Positions 25,035 through 33,590 of a stretch of 64,000 bases of DNA are shown here, piece by piece. Below the pieces are notes generated by a model. The model made no database searches, was not told the origin of the DNA, and was given only the letters and a program-made list of their open reading frames with translations. Position numbers and translations under genes: made by a program. Source of the DNA: JAFGIG01 sp964397545. Lineage in GTDB: Bacteria > SDB-A. Numbering within the stretch: the first letter of the stretch is position 1; the number at the start of each line of letters is the position of its first letter. Location of the stretch: contig CAYNIW010000007.1 in the NCBI GenBank assembly GCA_964397545.1, positions 23,411 to 87,410 of the forward strand, given 5' to 3'.

Positions 25035-25990
25035 TATTCACTCTTCTTGCACTTTTAGTGACATCAGCTCAGATAGTGCCGGCTGAAATCTCCGATCAAA
25101 TTCAAAGAGGTCTTCAATTTGCTTATCAAGAACAATATGACAGCGCTTTTTCGAGTTTTGAAAAGGCGGTTGAAGCTTCTCCCGGCCATCCCGCAGGCTT
25201 TTTCTTCCTCGCGTATCTCTGTGATCTTTACTATAATGACATGCTTTCAAATAAATACGAATCCGATTTCAGAACATATTCAGACAAAGTCTATCTTTTG
25301 TGCGACGGGATTTCTTCATCGGACCCCGTTACTTCCTCTTTTTTCAGGGGTTCCATGCTCTTTTCGGACGCACTCAACAATGCTCAGAGAGGCAATTATG
25401 TCAGGGCTCTTTCCCTCGCCACTCCAGCTCATGAAGAACTAAAAAGAGCTTTTGAATTGGACAATACACTGCACGACGCAGAACTCGGAATAGGCTCTTA
25501 TGTATTTCTGAAAGGCAAACTGGAAACTACGATCTTCGGCGGAAACAGGCTTAGAGACGAAGGGATTAGACATATCAGGAACTGCGCCGAAAAAGGAGAA
25601 TACCTTGACGTCGCGGCAAAAAATTTACTCTGCCTTCTTCTTCTTGATATCGGTAAAAAACAGGAGGCTTTGTCTGTTATAAAAGAATTGATTTCCCTCT
25701 ACCCATCAAGCAGGACATTTCACTGGGCTCTCTTAAAATGCTATATAAAAACAGGGGACAACGAAGAAATAATTCAAACCGGACTCAAGCTTATCGACTT
25801 GATCAACGCTGGTCCTGAAATACCTCCGGGTAACCTCGCAAACGCATATTACACCGTCGCACTTTCATATTACAACACAGGCCAGAAAGAGGATGCCGAA
25901 AAATACTGCATGAAAGTTTTGGACCTGCCCCTAGACGATCACACAAGAGATTTTAAGAGGAAAGCGCAGGAACTCGTGAGAAAAATTTAG
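25031..25990 (+). CDS. exported TPR protein
   Basis: A 319-residue protein with an N-terminal hydrophobic signal (MIFTLLALLVTSAQIVPAE) and several TPR units (residues about 24-90, 190-230 and 260-315; for example AYQEQYDSAFSSFEKAVEAS). It is likely periplasmic and a protein-protein scaffold. The ATG overlaps coaE by four bases. The TAG stop at 25988-25990 overlaps the 3' end of the convergent tRNA-Gly gene. Confidence 0.7.
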   Translation: MIFTLLALLVTSAQIVPAEISDQIQRGLQFAYQEQYDSAFSSFEKAVEASPGHPAGFFFLAYLCDLYYNDMLSNKYESDFRTYSDKVYLLCDGISSSDPVTSSFFRGSMLFSDALNNAQRGNYVRALSLATPAHEELKRAFELDNTLHDAELGIGSYVFLKGKLETTIFGGNRLRDEGIRHIRNCAEKGEYLDVAAKNLLCLLLLDIGKKQEALSVIKELISLYPSSRTFHWALLKCYIKTGDNEEIIQTGLKLIDLINAGPEIPPGNLANAYYTVALSYYNTGQKEDAEKYCMKVLDLPLDDHTRDFKRKAQELVRKI

Positions 25991-26061
25991 CGGGCAACGG
26001 GAATCGAACCCGCGACCTTCAGCTTGGGAAGCTGACACTCTACCAGCTGAGTTATGCCCGC
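25989..26061 (-). tRNA. tRNA-Gly, anticodon CCC
   Basis: A full cloverleaf reads on the minus strand. The acceptor stem GCGGGCA pairs with TGCCCGC, the anticodon stem TCAGC/GCTGA encloses loop TTCCCAA giving anticodon CCC, and the T arm is GCGGG-TTCGATT-CCCGT. The discriminator base is T, as expected for glycine, and CCA is not encoded. It starts four bases after the rpmA stop, so it is probably processed from the rpmA transcript. Confidence 0.95.
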
Positions 26062-26065
26062 TGAT

Positions 26066-26326
26066 TTAGTTTGCCGCAACCGGATATATACTGACGAATT
26101 TTTTTCTTTTTTTGTTTTCAAATTTAACTATACCGTCAATTAGAGCGAAAAGAGTGTCATCTCTTCCTCTTCCGACATTGGTTCCCGGGTTTATCGGCGT
26201 CCCTCTCTGTCTTACTATTATAGAACCGGCTGAAACTAATTCCGAAGAGAATTTTTTAACCCCGAGATATTGCGGATTTGAATCCCTGCCGTTTCTGCTT
26301 GAACCGACACCTTTTTTATGAGCCAT
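26066..26326 (-). CDS. rpmA: 50S ribosomal protein L27
   Basis: An 86-residue L27, which reaches the peptidyl transferase centre. It starts directly MAHKKGVGSSRNGRDS, so there is no cleavable N-terminal extension as in Firmicutes. It follows rplU by nine bases and is followed after four bases by tRNA-Gly on the same strand. Confidence 0.97.
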   Translation of the reverse strand: MAHKKGVGSSRNGRDSNPQYLGVKKFSSELVSAGSIIVRQRGTPINPGTNVGRGRDDTLFALIDGIVKFENKKRKKFVSIYPVAAN

Positions 26327-26335
26327 TTCTTCACC

Positions 26336-26662
26336 TCAACCTATTTTAAGAATTTTAACTTCTGTATATAAATCTCTCGCTCCCGCTGTTCTGCGGTAGT
26401 TTTTTTTGCTTTTCATTTTGAAAACTCTCTTTTTCTCTCCCTTTTTGTGTGACAGAACTTCGGCCTCAACTTTTACGCCTTCAAGCACTGGTTCGCCGTA
26501 TTTTATCTTGTCGCCTTCTCTTAAAAGAAAAACTCTGTCAAACTCCAAGCTCTTTCCAGCTTCACTTACAAAACCGGGAACTCTGACTATGTCTCCTTCG
26601 GAGACGATTTCCTGAACTCCGGAGTTGATTTCGATCACGGCATATTTTTTTTCAATTTTCAC
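26336..26662 (-). CDS. rplU: 50S ribosomal protein L21
   Basis: A 108-residue L21 beginning MKIEKKYAVIEINSGVQEIV. GTG at 26662 is chosen because GGAG lies at 26669-26672, six bases upstream; the frame is open seven codons further to a TTG without such a site. The C-terminal KSKKNYRRTAGARDLYT is typical of the rRNA-binding end. The rplU-rpmA pair is the usual arrangement. Confidence 0.95.
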   Translation of the reverse strand: MKIEKKYAVIEINSGVQEIVSEGDIVRVPGFVSEAGKSLEFDRVFLLREGDKIKYGEPVLEGVKVEAEVLSHKKGEKKRVFKMKSKKNYRRTAGARDLYTEVKILKIG

Positions 26663-26741
26663 AATTGACTCCTTTTGACTCAATAAATAACGACATAAAA
26701 TTCAGGACTAAGATCTTTTCGAATCTTCTTTCGGTTATCCC

Positions 26742-27233
26742 CTAAAGAGTATCCTCTATTACGGATCCGTTTGTATCCGGCGTAAGGACACCATGTGTTG
26801 TGTCTTCCTGAATTTCCAAAGCAGAAAGGGTATCTTTTATCGTATCGGATGTCAATAGTAAAGATTGGTAAAAATCGTCATCTTCTCCGCCAGTTGTGTC
26901 TTCTACCGCGGATTCCTGAGTATATTCTCCTATATAAGGCTGAAGCTCGATTCTGCCACCGGATGAGGAAGGGGCCGGTTCGTCGCCCGTTCCTGACGCG
27001 ACAAGCTTTTTAGATCCGAATACGACGAGGCTTAAAGTGAGAAGGGCGAAAACTACCGATAAAATTATCGTGAGTTTTATTAGAAATGTAGTTCCCCCGC
27101 TGCCTCCGAACATTGTGTTTCCCATGCCTCCGAAAACTCCCGACAAGCCTTCTCCCTGAGACTGCTGAATCAGAATAATTATGATGAGCACGATTGAAAC
27201 GATTATATGCAGTGGTAACAAGACTGCTGTCAA
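26742..27233 (-). CDS. secG: preprotein translocase subunit SecG
   Basis: A 163-residue SecG, a channel accessory of SecYE. The first 75 residues are classic: a membrane helix, QQSQGEGLSGVFGGMGN, then a second helix. The last 85 residues form an acidic, Ser/Thr-rich cytoplasmic tail (ending VIEDTL) that most SecG proteins lack. It is two bases after tpiA, as in the common gap-pgk-tpi-secG order. Confidence 0.93.
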   Translation of the reverse strand: MTAVLLPLHIIVSIVLIIIILIQQSQGEGLSGVFGGMGNTMFGGSGGTTFLIKLTIILSVVFALLTLSLVVFGSKKLVASGTGDEPAPSSSGGRIELQPYIGEYTQESAVEDTTGGEDDDFYQSLLLTSDTIKDTLSALEIQEDTTHGVLTPDTNGSVIEDTL

Positions 27234-27235
27234 AG

Positions 27236-27988
27236 CTATTCTCCTTTGTTGCTCAGTTGTATTAGTTTTCTGAAATCTGAAGGGATTAAGCTTACACCTC
27301 CGACGAGAGCGCCGTCAATATCAGATTTCGAATCGAGCTCTTCCCAATTCGAGGGTTTTACGCTTCCTCCGTATAGAATCCTGAAAGAGACTCCGCCAAA
27401 TCTGTCTTTAATAAAATTCCTTATATGCCGGTGAATTTCCTGCGCAATGTCGCCTGTGGCTACTTTTCCAGTTCCAATTGCCCAGACAGGCTCGTAAGCT
27501 ATGTCGATTTTTGACATCGATTCCGAAACCGCCGAAGAGAGAGATTCGGAAAGTTGTTTTTCAACGATTTTTTTCGTGATGCCTTCTTCTCTTTCTTTTT
27601 CCGTTTCTCCAACGCAGAGTATGACTCTCAGCCCGACATCGAGCGCCGCTGAAACTTTATCGTTTATCTGCAGGCTGTCTTCGCCGAATATCATCCTTCT
27701 CTCAGAATGCCCGAGTATGACAAAATCGCATCCGATGTCTTTGAGAAAAACGGGAGAAATTTCGCCGGTAAACGCACCGTTCATTTTCCAATGACAGTTC
27801 TGAGCACCCAATAGAACACCGGACTTCCCTAAAAGATTAGCCGCACGCTCAAGATACACAAATGGAGGAGCGATCCCGATATCGGTGGAAGGGTAAACCG
27901 AGGAGGCTTCACAGACAGCTTTTACCCATTCATCGGTTTCAGACATTCCGCCGTTCATTTTCCAATTGCCGCAGATGAATTTTTTCAA
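27236..27988 (-). CDS. tpiA: triose-phosphate isomerase
   Basis: Interconverts DHAP and glyceraldehyde 3-phosphate. The 250-residue barrel has the substrate Lys in GNWKMN, catalytic His in LGHSERR, catalytic Glu in AYEPVWAIGTG, and the phosphate loop GGSVKP. It is two bases after pgk and two before secG. Confidence 0.97.
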   Translation of the reverse strand: MKKFICGNWKMNGGMSETDEWVKAVCEASSVYPSTDIGIAPPFVYLERAANLLGKSGVLLGAQNCHWKMNGAFTGEISPVFLKDIGCDFVILGHSERRMIFGEDSLQINDKVSAALDVGLRVILCVGETEKEREEGITKKIVEKQLSESLSSAVSESMSKIDIAYEPVWAIGTGKVATGDIAQEIHRHIRNFIKDRFGGVSFRILYGGSVKPSNWEELDSKSDIDGALVGGVSLIPSDFRKLIQLSNKGE

Positions 27989-27990
27989 TT

Positions 27991-29208
27991 CTACCTTCTC
28001 GTAAGAGCTTCGAGAGAAGGCATTGGAAGGCCTGCCATGAATTCGAGCGAGGCACCTCCTCCCGTTGAAACATGCGAATATTGCGATTCAAGTCCAAATT
28101 TTTTCACGGCGGAAGCAGTGTCTCCTCCCCCGATAACTGATAGAGCTCCGTTTTTAGTCGCTTTAGCTACTGCTGAAGCGATTTCTTTCGTCCCCACAGC
28201 AAAATCATCTATTTCAAAAATTCCCATGGGTCCATTCCAGATTATCGTTTTGGATGATTCTATGGCTTGACTAAAAATTTTTATAGTAAGAGGTCCGATG
28301 TCCACACCAATCTTCCCGTCCGATAATCTTTCATTTTCGCAGACCTCAACTAAGGCGCCTTTCTCGATTTTATCCGTTACAATGCTGTCTATGGGAAGGA
28401 GAAAATTTACAGAAGCCTCATTGCCGATTTTTTTGACTATTTTTTTCGCCGTCTCAATGGAGTTTTCGTCCAGTATGGAGTTCCCGATTCCAAATCCCTG
28501 AGCTTTAAGGAAAGTGTAAACCATTCCGCCGCCGACAATTATTGTATCGGCAAATTTTGTGAAGTTTTCTATCAGTTCGATTTTGCCAGTGATCTTCGCG
28601 CCTCCGATAATTGCCGTGACGGGCCTTTCGTAGTAATTCATCGCTCTTGTAAGATAACTAACTTCGCGTTTCATAAGACAACCTGCAACTGCATAACTCT
28701 TTTCTCTAAAGAGCAGTGCAGCTGAATGAGTTGAGGAATGAGCTCTGTGGGCTGTTCCGAAGGCATCGTTAACGTAAACATCGGCAAGGCCTGCGAGTTT
28801 TTCGGCAAAAACCCGGTCGTCGGCTTCCTCCTCGGCGTGGAACCTCAAGTTTTCGAGGATGAGCATTTCTCCCGGGGCTATTTTTTTCACTTCGTCTTCA
28901 ACCTCTATGCCGACGCATTGCGGGATAAAACCCACATTTTTCCCGATAAGCTCAGAAAATCTTTTCGCTACCGGCTCAAGAGAATACTTCGGAGAGGGTT
29001 TGCCTTTTGGTCTTCCCAGATGACTGCAGGCGACAACTGCACAGCCTGATTCGGTCAATCTTCTTATTGTTTCGAGAGATTCAGTTAATCTTGTGTCGTC
29101 GGTTATTTTACCTGTTTCACCGTTCAGAGGAACATTGAAGTCACCTCTGAGTAAGACTCTCTTGCCCGAAAAATCCACGTCGTCGAGAGTCAGGAAATCA
29201 AGATTCAT
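27991..29208 (-). CDS. pgk: phosphoglycerate kinase
   Basis: Glycolytic enzyme that makes ATP from 1,3-bisphosphoglycerate. The 405-residue protein shows RGDFNVPL, SHLGRPKG, FGTAHRAHSST, the hinge FLLPID region and the nucleotide loop GGGDTASAV near the C-terminus. It is four bases after gap in the same operon. Confidence 0.97.
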   Translation of the reverse strand: MNLDFLTLDDVDFSGKRVLLRGDFNVPLNGETGKITDDTRLTESLETIRRLTESGCAVVACSHLGRPKGKPSPKYSLEPVAKRFSELIGKNVGFIPQCVGIEVEDEVKKIAPGEMLILENLRFHAEEEADDRVFAEKLAGLADVYVNDAFGTAHRAHSSTHSAALLFREKSYAVAGCLMKREVSYLTRAMNYYERPVTAIIGGAKITGKIELIENFTKFADTIIVGGGMVYTFLKAQGFGIGNSILDENSIETAKKIVKKIGNEASVNFLLPIDSIVTDKIEKGALVEVCENERLSDGKIGVDIGPLTIKIFSQAIESSKTIIWNGPMGIFEIDDFAVGTKEIASAVAKATKNGALSVIGGGDTASAVKKFGLESQYSHVSTGGGASLEFMAGLPMPSLEALTRR

Positions 29209-29212
29209 AAAA

Positions 29213-30217
29213 TCATAACCCGTCGGAAATCATGTCAATCAGATGTATAACCGTATTTGCGTATCCTAATTCGTTGTCATACCAGGAAAGGACTTTAACC
29301 ATATTTCCTAAAACCACTGTCGAAAGGAGATCGACGGTGCTGGAAGCTTCGTTTCCAATATAATCGCATGAAACAAGCGGCTCATGGGAAACTTTCAGGT
29401 AAGGTTTCATGTCTTTTTCAGATGCTTTTATAAAAGCGTCGTTTACTTCGTCTTTTGTGACGGTCTTTTTAAGATAAGCCACAAGGTCAACAAGAGATGC
29501 GTCAGGGGTGGGAACACGAATAGCTATGCCGTTGAGCTTGCCTTCGAGTTCGGGTATGACTAGACCTAAAGCTTTTGCGGCTCCGGTAGATGTGGGGATC
29601 ATTGATAGGGCAGCACTTCTCGCTCTTCTGAGGTCTTTGTGGGGCAAATCGAGTATCTTCTGATCGTTTGTGTATGAATGAATCGTCGTCATCAGGCCGC
29701 TTTCTATCCCGAAATTATCGTTCAGAACTTTGGCTACGGGCGCAAGGCAGTTTGTAGTACAAGAAGCGTTGGATATAACATGATGTTTTGCAGGGTCGTA
29801 ACTTTTATGATTGACTCCCATAACTATCGTAGCATCGACCTGTCCTTTTGCAGGAGCAGAAATAATAACTTTCTTGGTTCCGGCATCAAGATGCATGGCG
29901 GCTTTATCTCTCGAGGTGAAAAGACCCGTGGATTCAACTACAATGTCTATTCCGAGGTCTTTCCAAGGAAGTTTTGAAGGATCTTTTTCGGATAAAACTT
30001 TTATCATTTTTCCGTTGATGTTTATACCCTCGTTTTGCGCCTCCACTTTGCCGGGAAACGACTTGTGTACACTGTCGTATTTGAAAAGATGAGCTAATGT
30101 TGCAGGATCGGTGATGTCGTTGACCGCGACGAAATCCATACCGTCTCTCTCTATTCCCCTTCTGAGAACCAGCCTTCCTATTCTGCCGAAACCGTTGATG
30201 GCAATTTTCACTGACAT
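29213..30217 (-). CDS. gap: glyceraldehyde-3-phosphate dehydrogenase
   Basis: NAD-dependent glycolytic dehydrogenase of 334 residues. INGFGRIGRLVLR is the dinucleotide-binding start, SNASCTTNCLAP holds the catalytic Cys, and WYDNELGYANTV is the conserved C-terminal segment. Asp at the end of the second strand region (AVNDITDPATL) fits NAD preference. It leads the glycolytic block and follows the YtxH gene by 12 bases. Confidence 0.97.
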   Translation of the reverse strand: MSVKIAINGFGRIGRLVLRRGIERDGMDFVAVNDITDPATLAHLFKYDSVHKSFPGKVEAQNEGININGKMIKVLSEKDPSKLPWKDLGIDIVVESTGLFTSRDKAAMHLDAGTKKVIISAPAKGQVDATIVMGVNHKSYDPAKHHVISNASCTTNCLAPVAKVLNDNFGIESGLMTTIHSYTNDQKILDLPHKDLRRARSAALSMIPTSTGAAKALGLVIPELEGKLNGIAIRVPTPDASLVDLVAYLKKTVTKDEVNDAFIKASEKDMKPYLKVSHEPLVSCDYIGNEASSTVDLLSTVVLGNMVKVLSWYDNELGYANTVIHLIDMISDGL

Positions 30218-30229
30218 CTCCTGATGCCT

Positions 30230-30502
30230 TTATTCTGAAGATTTGGGTTGCTTAATGTGGAGTTTGGCTATCTTTTCATCTACTATCTTGGCGACATCAT
30301 CCTTGAAATTTTCAAATTTGTCTTTTGCTTCTCCGTATAAATCCGCGCTTTTTGTTGAAACATCAGACGCCAAGCCTTTGATTTTTCCGCGCGTTTCACT
30401 TCCGCTGTATGGTGCAAAAAGAAGAGCTACTCCGGCTCCTACTAAGGCACCGGCGACAAAACCTATTAACATTTCACCGAAACAGCTTGAATCCCTTGAC
30501 AT
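30230..30502 (-). CDS. YtxH-domain protein
   Basis: A 90-residue protein with a glycine-rich membrane segment (LIGFVAGALVGAGVALLFAP) followed by GSETRGKIK and a helical tail, the classic YtxH pattern. Proteins like this are often stress-linked in Firmicutes, but their function is not known. It lies two bases after a DUF948-type gene, a frequent pairing. Confidence 0.85.
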   Translation of the reverse strand: MSRDSSCFGEMLIGFVAGALVGAGVALLFAPYSGSETRGKIKGLASDVSTKSADLYGEAKDKFENFKDDVAKIVDEKIAKLHIKQPKSSE

Positions 30503-30504
30503 TT

Positions 30505-30942
30505 TTACCTCCTTTTAATCTTTTTTTTAATAAATCCGATAATTTTTCTCGCTGCGTTGACCGTTTTATAAGCAACGACAGCAGCTCCGACAATATTTTT
30601 TACTCTGTTTATCTGAGGCAAAAGATGAAAAGCAGTGTATCCTACCGAAGCCATGGGTCCGCTTCCCTGATGTTGTCCTAGAAAAGATCTTGTTACTGTG
30701 TTATTGATGCCGTGAATCACTCCTTTGATTTCAAACGTGATGTCCTTCAATTCGCCTATAGCACCTTCAAATTCCCTTACAAGTCTCGGGAGCTCTATGT
30801 TGGCAAGATATATAGTTTTCCTCGCCTCTTCAAGAACGTTTTCAGTCTTTTTGACGAGAAAGAACAGCCGGAAAATAACCGCTGCAATGGCCAGAGAGAC
30901 CAAAGTTATATCGACAGCAAGAAACCATTTAAACGCGTCCAT
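30505..30942 (-). CDS. DUF948-type membrane protein
   Basis: A 145-residue protein with one N-terminal membrane helix (FLAVDITLVSLAIAAVIFRL) and a helical domain (VKKTENVLEEARKTIYLANI) as in DUF948. Its function is unknown; it often precedes YtxH genes, as here. The promoter -10 lies only seven bases before the ATG, so the mRNA may be leaderless. It is the first gene of the unit that runs on to gap-pgk-tpiA-secG. Confidence 0.75.
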   Translation of the reverse strand: MDAFKWFLAVDITLVSLAIAAVIFRLFFLVKKTENVLEEARKTIYLANIELPRLVREFEGAIGELKDITFEIKGVIHGINNTVTRSFLGQHQGSGPMASVGYTAFHLLPQINRVKNIVGAAVVAYKTVNAARKIIGFIKKKIKRR

Positions 30943-30949
30943 AACGTGA

Positions 30950-30978
30950 AAGTTATAACAAAAAGAAACTTATGTCAA
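30950..30978 (-). promoter_or_regulatory. promoter at the head of the glycolytic unit, probably leaderless
   Basis: TTGACA (30973-30978) and TAACTT (30950-30955) on the minus strand are separated by 17 bases. Only seven bases lie between the -10 and the ATG at 30942, so transcription would begin at or within the start codon. Confidence 0.6.
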
Positions 30979-31044
30979 TTGATTTGCTAATTTTCCCTTT
31001 TATACGGTCTCTGAACAGGGATAAGTATATTAATAACCGCCGGT

Positions 31045-31305
31045 TCAGAACTTTATCTCGAAAGAATCGCAGTCTCTTTCGGGTATGTCCGAGACGTCGA
31101 TTTTTTCTATTTGGCCTGGTGAATTTCTTGTCAAGTAATCGATGAATTCGGAAATTCCGATATTTTCCGGATATATTACAATTTCAACTGATCCGTCGGG
31201 CATATTACTTACCCATCCCCGTATATTCATTGTTCTGCAGAATCTCGAAACGAAATATCTGAAACCGACTCCCTGAACAAAACCGCGGACGATAAACTTT
31301 TTCAT
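31045..31305 (-). CDS. acyP: acylphosphatase
   Basis: Small cytosolic enzyme hydrolysing acyl phosphates. The 86-residue product has the catalytic Arg in GFVQGVGFRYF and the catalytic Asn in GWVSNMPDGSVEI, which together bind the phosphate. It ends the long purL-to-acyP unit and is 31 bases after rpoN. Confidence 0.95.
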   Translation of the reverse strand: MKKFIVRGFVQGVGFRYFVSRFCRTMNIRGWVSNMPDGSVEIVIYPENIGISEFIDYLTRNSPGQIEKIDVSDIPERDCDSFEIKF

Positions 31306-31336
31306 GTAAGGATTATATTTTCAAGACAAAAATATT

Positions 31337-32860
31337 TCAACCCTTGGAATGATCTATTTTTTTCCTCATGCTTGAAGGGAGAATGTTCATTAAAGCTCTG
31401 TATTTCGCGATAGTCCTTCGGGCGACATCAAAACCTCTGTCTTTGAGCATTGATTTTAGTTCTTCATCTGTATACGGGGAATGCGGCTTTTCCTCTTCGA
31501 TTAAATTCTTTATTATCTCTCTTACTTCGGACGAGGAGCATATCCTTTCTGAATCGGATTTTACGTGTCCCGTAAAAAAATGCTTCAGTGGAAATATTCC
31601 CGTGTCCGTTTCAATATATTTATTCTGAACTATTCTCGAAACCGTTGAAGGGTGAAGACCCGTTTCCTCTGCTATTTCTTTCTCAGTTAATGGTTTTAGT
31701 GAGTTCAAATTTCTCAAATAATCAAACTGCCTGGCTACTATAGCCCTCGCAACTTTTTCAATAGAATTATCCCTGTCTTTTACATATTTGGGCAGCCTGC
31801 TTAAAAAAAGCGCTTCGTGATACTGCCTGATAAAATCAGAGAGGTCGCTTTCCTTCCTCTTGTTTTCGAAGATGTCTTTTTTCATTTCACTGACTATTTC
31901 GTTGTATTGCTGTCTTGAAATAGTCAACCTGACGAAAGGTATTTCCACTCCGCTCCAGAGAGCGGACAATTCGTAGGCTCCGTCTTTTTCGACTAAAATA
32001 AAATCAGGAACAATGTGCTGTGTTTTCTCATGCCAAGCACCGGAGGCCGGTCTGGGGTTGAGTTTTTTTATCCTATTTGAAGCCTCTATTACATCTGAAA
32101 TACTGACCCTGAGTTTTCTGGCTATTGTTTTGTAATCGCTGTTTTTCAGATATTTAAGTCCGCCTTGACTTACTATCTTGAAAGCGAGAGAGTCTTTTTC
32201 CCCACACCTATCAAGCTGTATCGCGAGGCTTTCTTCGAGACCGGAAGAACAAATACCCGGGGGATCCAGTTCTTTGATTTTTAACAATGCTCTTTGAAGT
32301 TCATCGATCTTAAAACCTGAAATCATTGATATATCGGCGAGGTTCAGAGAAAAATAACCGTCGGAATCCAGAGAATCAATTAAAAACTCACCCGCATCGA
32401 GCAGAGTTTCATCATCACAAGCTACGTGATATTGTATTTTAAGATTGTCTTTCAGTGTATTTGGAACAGAAAGGTATGAAAGGGGGGAAAATATCTCCCC
32501 TCCCTTGTCCCACTGAGTTTTAACCGAATCATTAAAAACCTCTTCTAATCGTATATCGCTCTTTTTCTCAAAACTTTCTATTGTCTCTTCTGAAAAATTT
32601 TCCTTTTCTGTATCATCATCATCATTGTCCGAGTCAATATCCTTAAGATCGGGGAATTGAGAGATTTCTTCGAGATCGCAAAGAGGGTTCTGTTCAGCTC
32701 TCTGAACAACCTCATGGATTAAATCGATGTTAGCCAGAGGCAGAAGCTCCACGAAAAGCTTTTGATGAAGAGTTAATTTCAGTTCCGGTCTGACCATCAG
32801 CCTTGCTGAAATTGACGGCCTTGGACCGGCTGTGTTTATTTTTCCCTTTCTTCCCGGCAT
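31337..32860 (-). CDS. rpoN: RNA polymerase sigma-54 factor
   Basis: Alternative sigma factor that needs activator ATPases and reads -24/-12 promoters. The 507-residue protein has an N-terminal region I (LTLHQKLFVELLPLANIDLI, less Gln-rich than usual), an acidic region II, the core-binding domain, a helix-turn-helix (TEKEIAEETGLHPSTVSRIV) and the RpoN box ARRTIAKYR at 480-488. It lies next to lptB as in proteobacteria. No activator with a sigma-54 ATPase domain is present in the window. Confidence 0.95.
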   Translation of the reverse strand: MPGRKGKINTAGPRPSISARLMVRPELKLTLHQKLFVELLPLANIDLIHEVVQRAEQNPLCDLEEISQFPDLKDIDSDNDDDDTEKENFSEETIESFEKKSDIRLEEVFNDSVKTQWDKGGEIFSPLSYLSVPNTLKDNLKIQYHVACDDETLLDAGEFLIDSLDSDGYFSLNLADISMISGFKIDELQRALLKIKELDPPGICSSGLEESLAIQLDRCGEKDSLAFKIVSQGGLKYLKNSDYKTIARKLRVSISDVIEASNRIKKLNPRPASGAWHEKTQHIVPDFILVEKDGAYELSALWSGVEIPFVRLTISRQQYNEIVSEMKKDIFENKRKESDLSDFIRQYHEALFLSRLPKYVKDRDNSIEKVARAIVARQFDYLRNLNSLKPLTEKEIAEETGLHPSTVSRIVQNKYIETDTGIFPLKHFFTGHVKSDSERICSSSEVREIIKNLIEEEKPHSPYTDEELKSMLKDRGFDVARRTIAKYRALMNILPSSMRKKIDHSKG

Positions 32861-32861
32861 T

Positions 32862-33590
32862 TCACATTCTGAAGTTATCTCCGAGATAAACTTTTTTTGC
32901 CTGTTCGTCGTTTATCAGCTTCTGCGCGTCTCCGGATAAAAGTATTTTTCCTTCATACATAATGTATGCCCTGTCGGTAATCTCTAAGGTCTCTCTGACG
33001 TTGTGATCTGTAATGAGAACGCCTATTCCTTTCGCTTTGAGTTTGAGTATTATTTTTTGTATATCTGCCCTGACTATCGGATCGATACCCGTAAAAGGTT
33101 CGTCGAGAAGAAGGAACTTCGGTCCCACTACTAACGCCCTCGCTATCTCAACTCTTCTTCTCTCGCCGCCTGAAAGTGAATCTCCCCTGTTTTTTTCAAT
33201 GTGCTTGACATCGAGTTCTTTCATTATTTCCTCAAGGCGCTCCGCAAGCTCTTTTTTCCCTATCCCCCTGAGCTGCATAACGGACATAATATTGTCCCTG
33301 ACAGAAAGCCCTCTGAATATTGAAGCTTCCTGAGGGAGATAAGAGATTCCTTTTCTCGCTCTCTGATACATGGGAGTCCTGGTTATTTTTTCCGTGTTTA
33401 GATATATATCACCTGCAAGCGGTTTGATAATTCCCACCATCATGTAAAATGTGGTTGTCTTACCCGCGCCGTTAGGTCCCAGGAGACCGACTATTTCTCC
33501 CGTGGTCACTTCGAGAGAAACATTGTTGACTACTTTTCTGTTTCCGTATTTTTTCTCGAGCCCTTGTGTGTATAGTTTTTCACTGTTCAT
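32862..33590 (-). CDS. lptB: LPS export ABC transporter ATPase
   Basis: Powers extraction of lipopolysaccharide from the inner membrane with LptFG. It shows Walker A GPNGAGKTT, Q-loop YLPQEASIF, signature LSGGERRRVEIARAL, Walker B LLLDEPFTGID and the H-loop TDHNVRE. The Q-loop context YLPQEASIFRGLSV is diagnostic for LptB. ATG at 33590 (MNSEKLY) is preferred; an ATG two codons earlier and an open frame to 33629 exist. It overlaps the lptA end by 11 bases. Confidence 0.95.
   Translation of the reverse strand: MNSEKLYTQGLEKKYGNRKVVNNVSLEVTTGEIVGLLGPNGAGKTTTFYMMVGIIKPLAGDIYLNTEKITRTPMYQRARKGISYLPQEASIFRGLSVRDNIMSVMQLRGIGKKELAERLEEIMKELDVKHIEKNRGDSLSGGERRRVEIARALVVGPKFLLLDEPFTGIDPIVRADIQKIILKLKAKGIGVLITDHNVRETLEITDRAYIMYEGKILLSGDAQKLINDEQAKKVYLGDNFRM

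Noticed and set aside
30943..31044. Strong terminator between acyP and the DUF948 gene
   Set aside because: Only a short AACC/GGTT hairpin and distant CTGAAC/GTTCAG words are seen, without a T-run.
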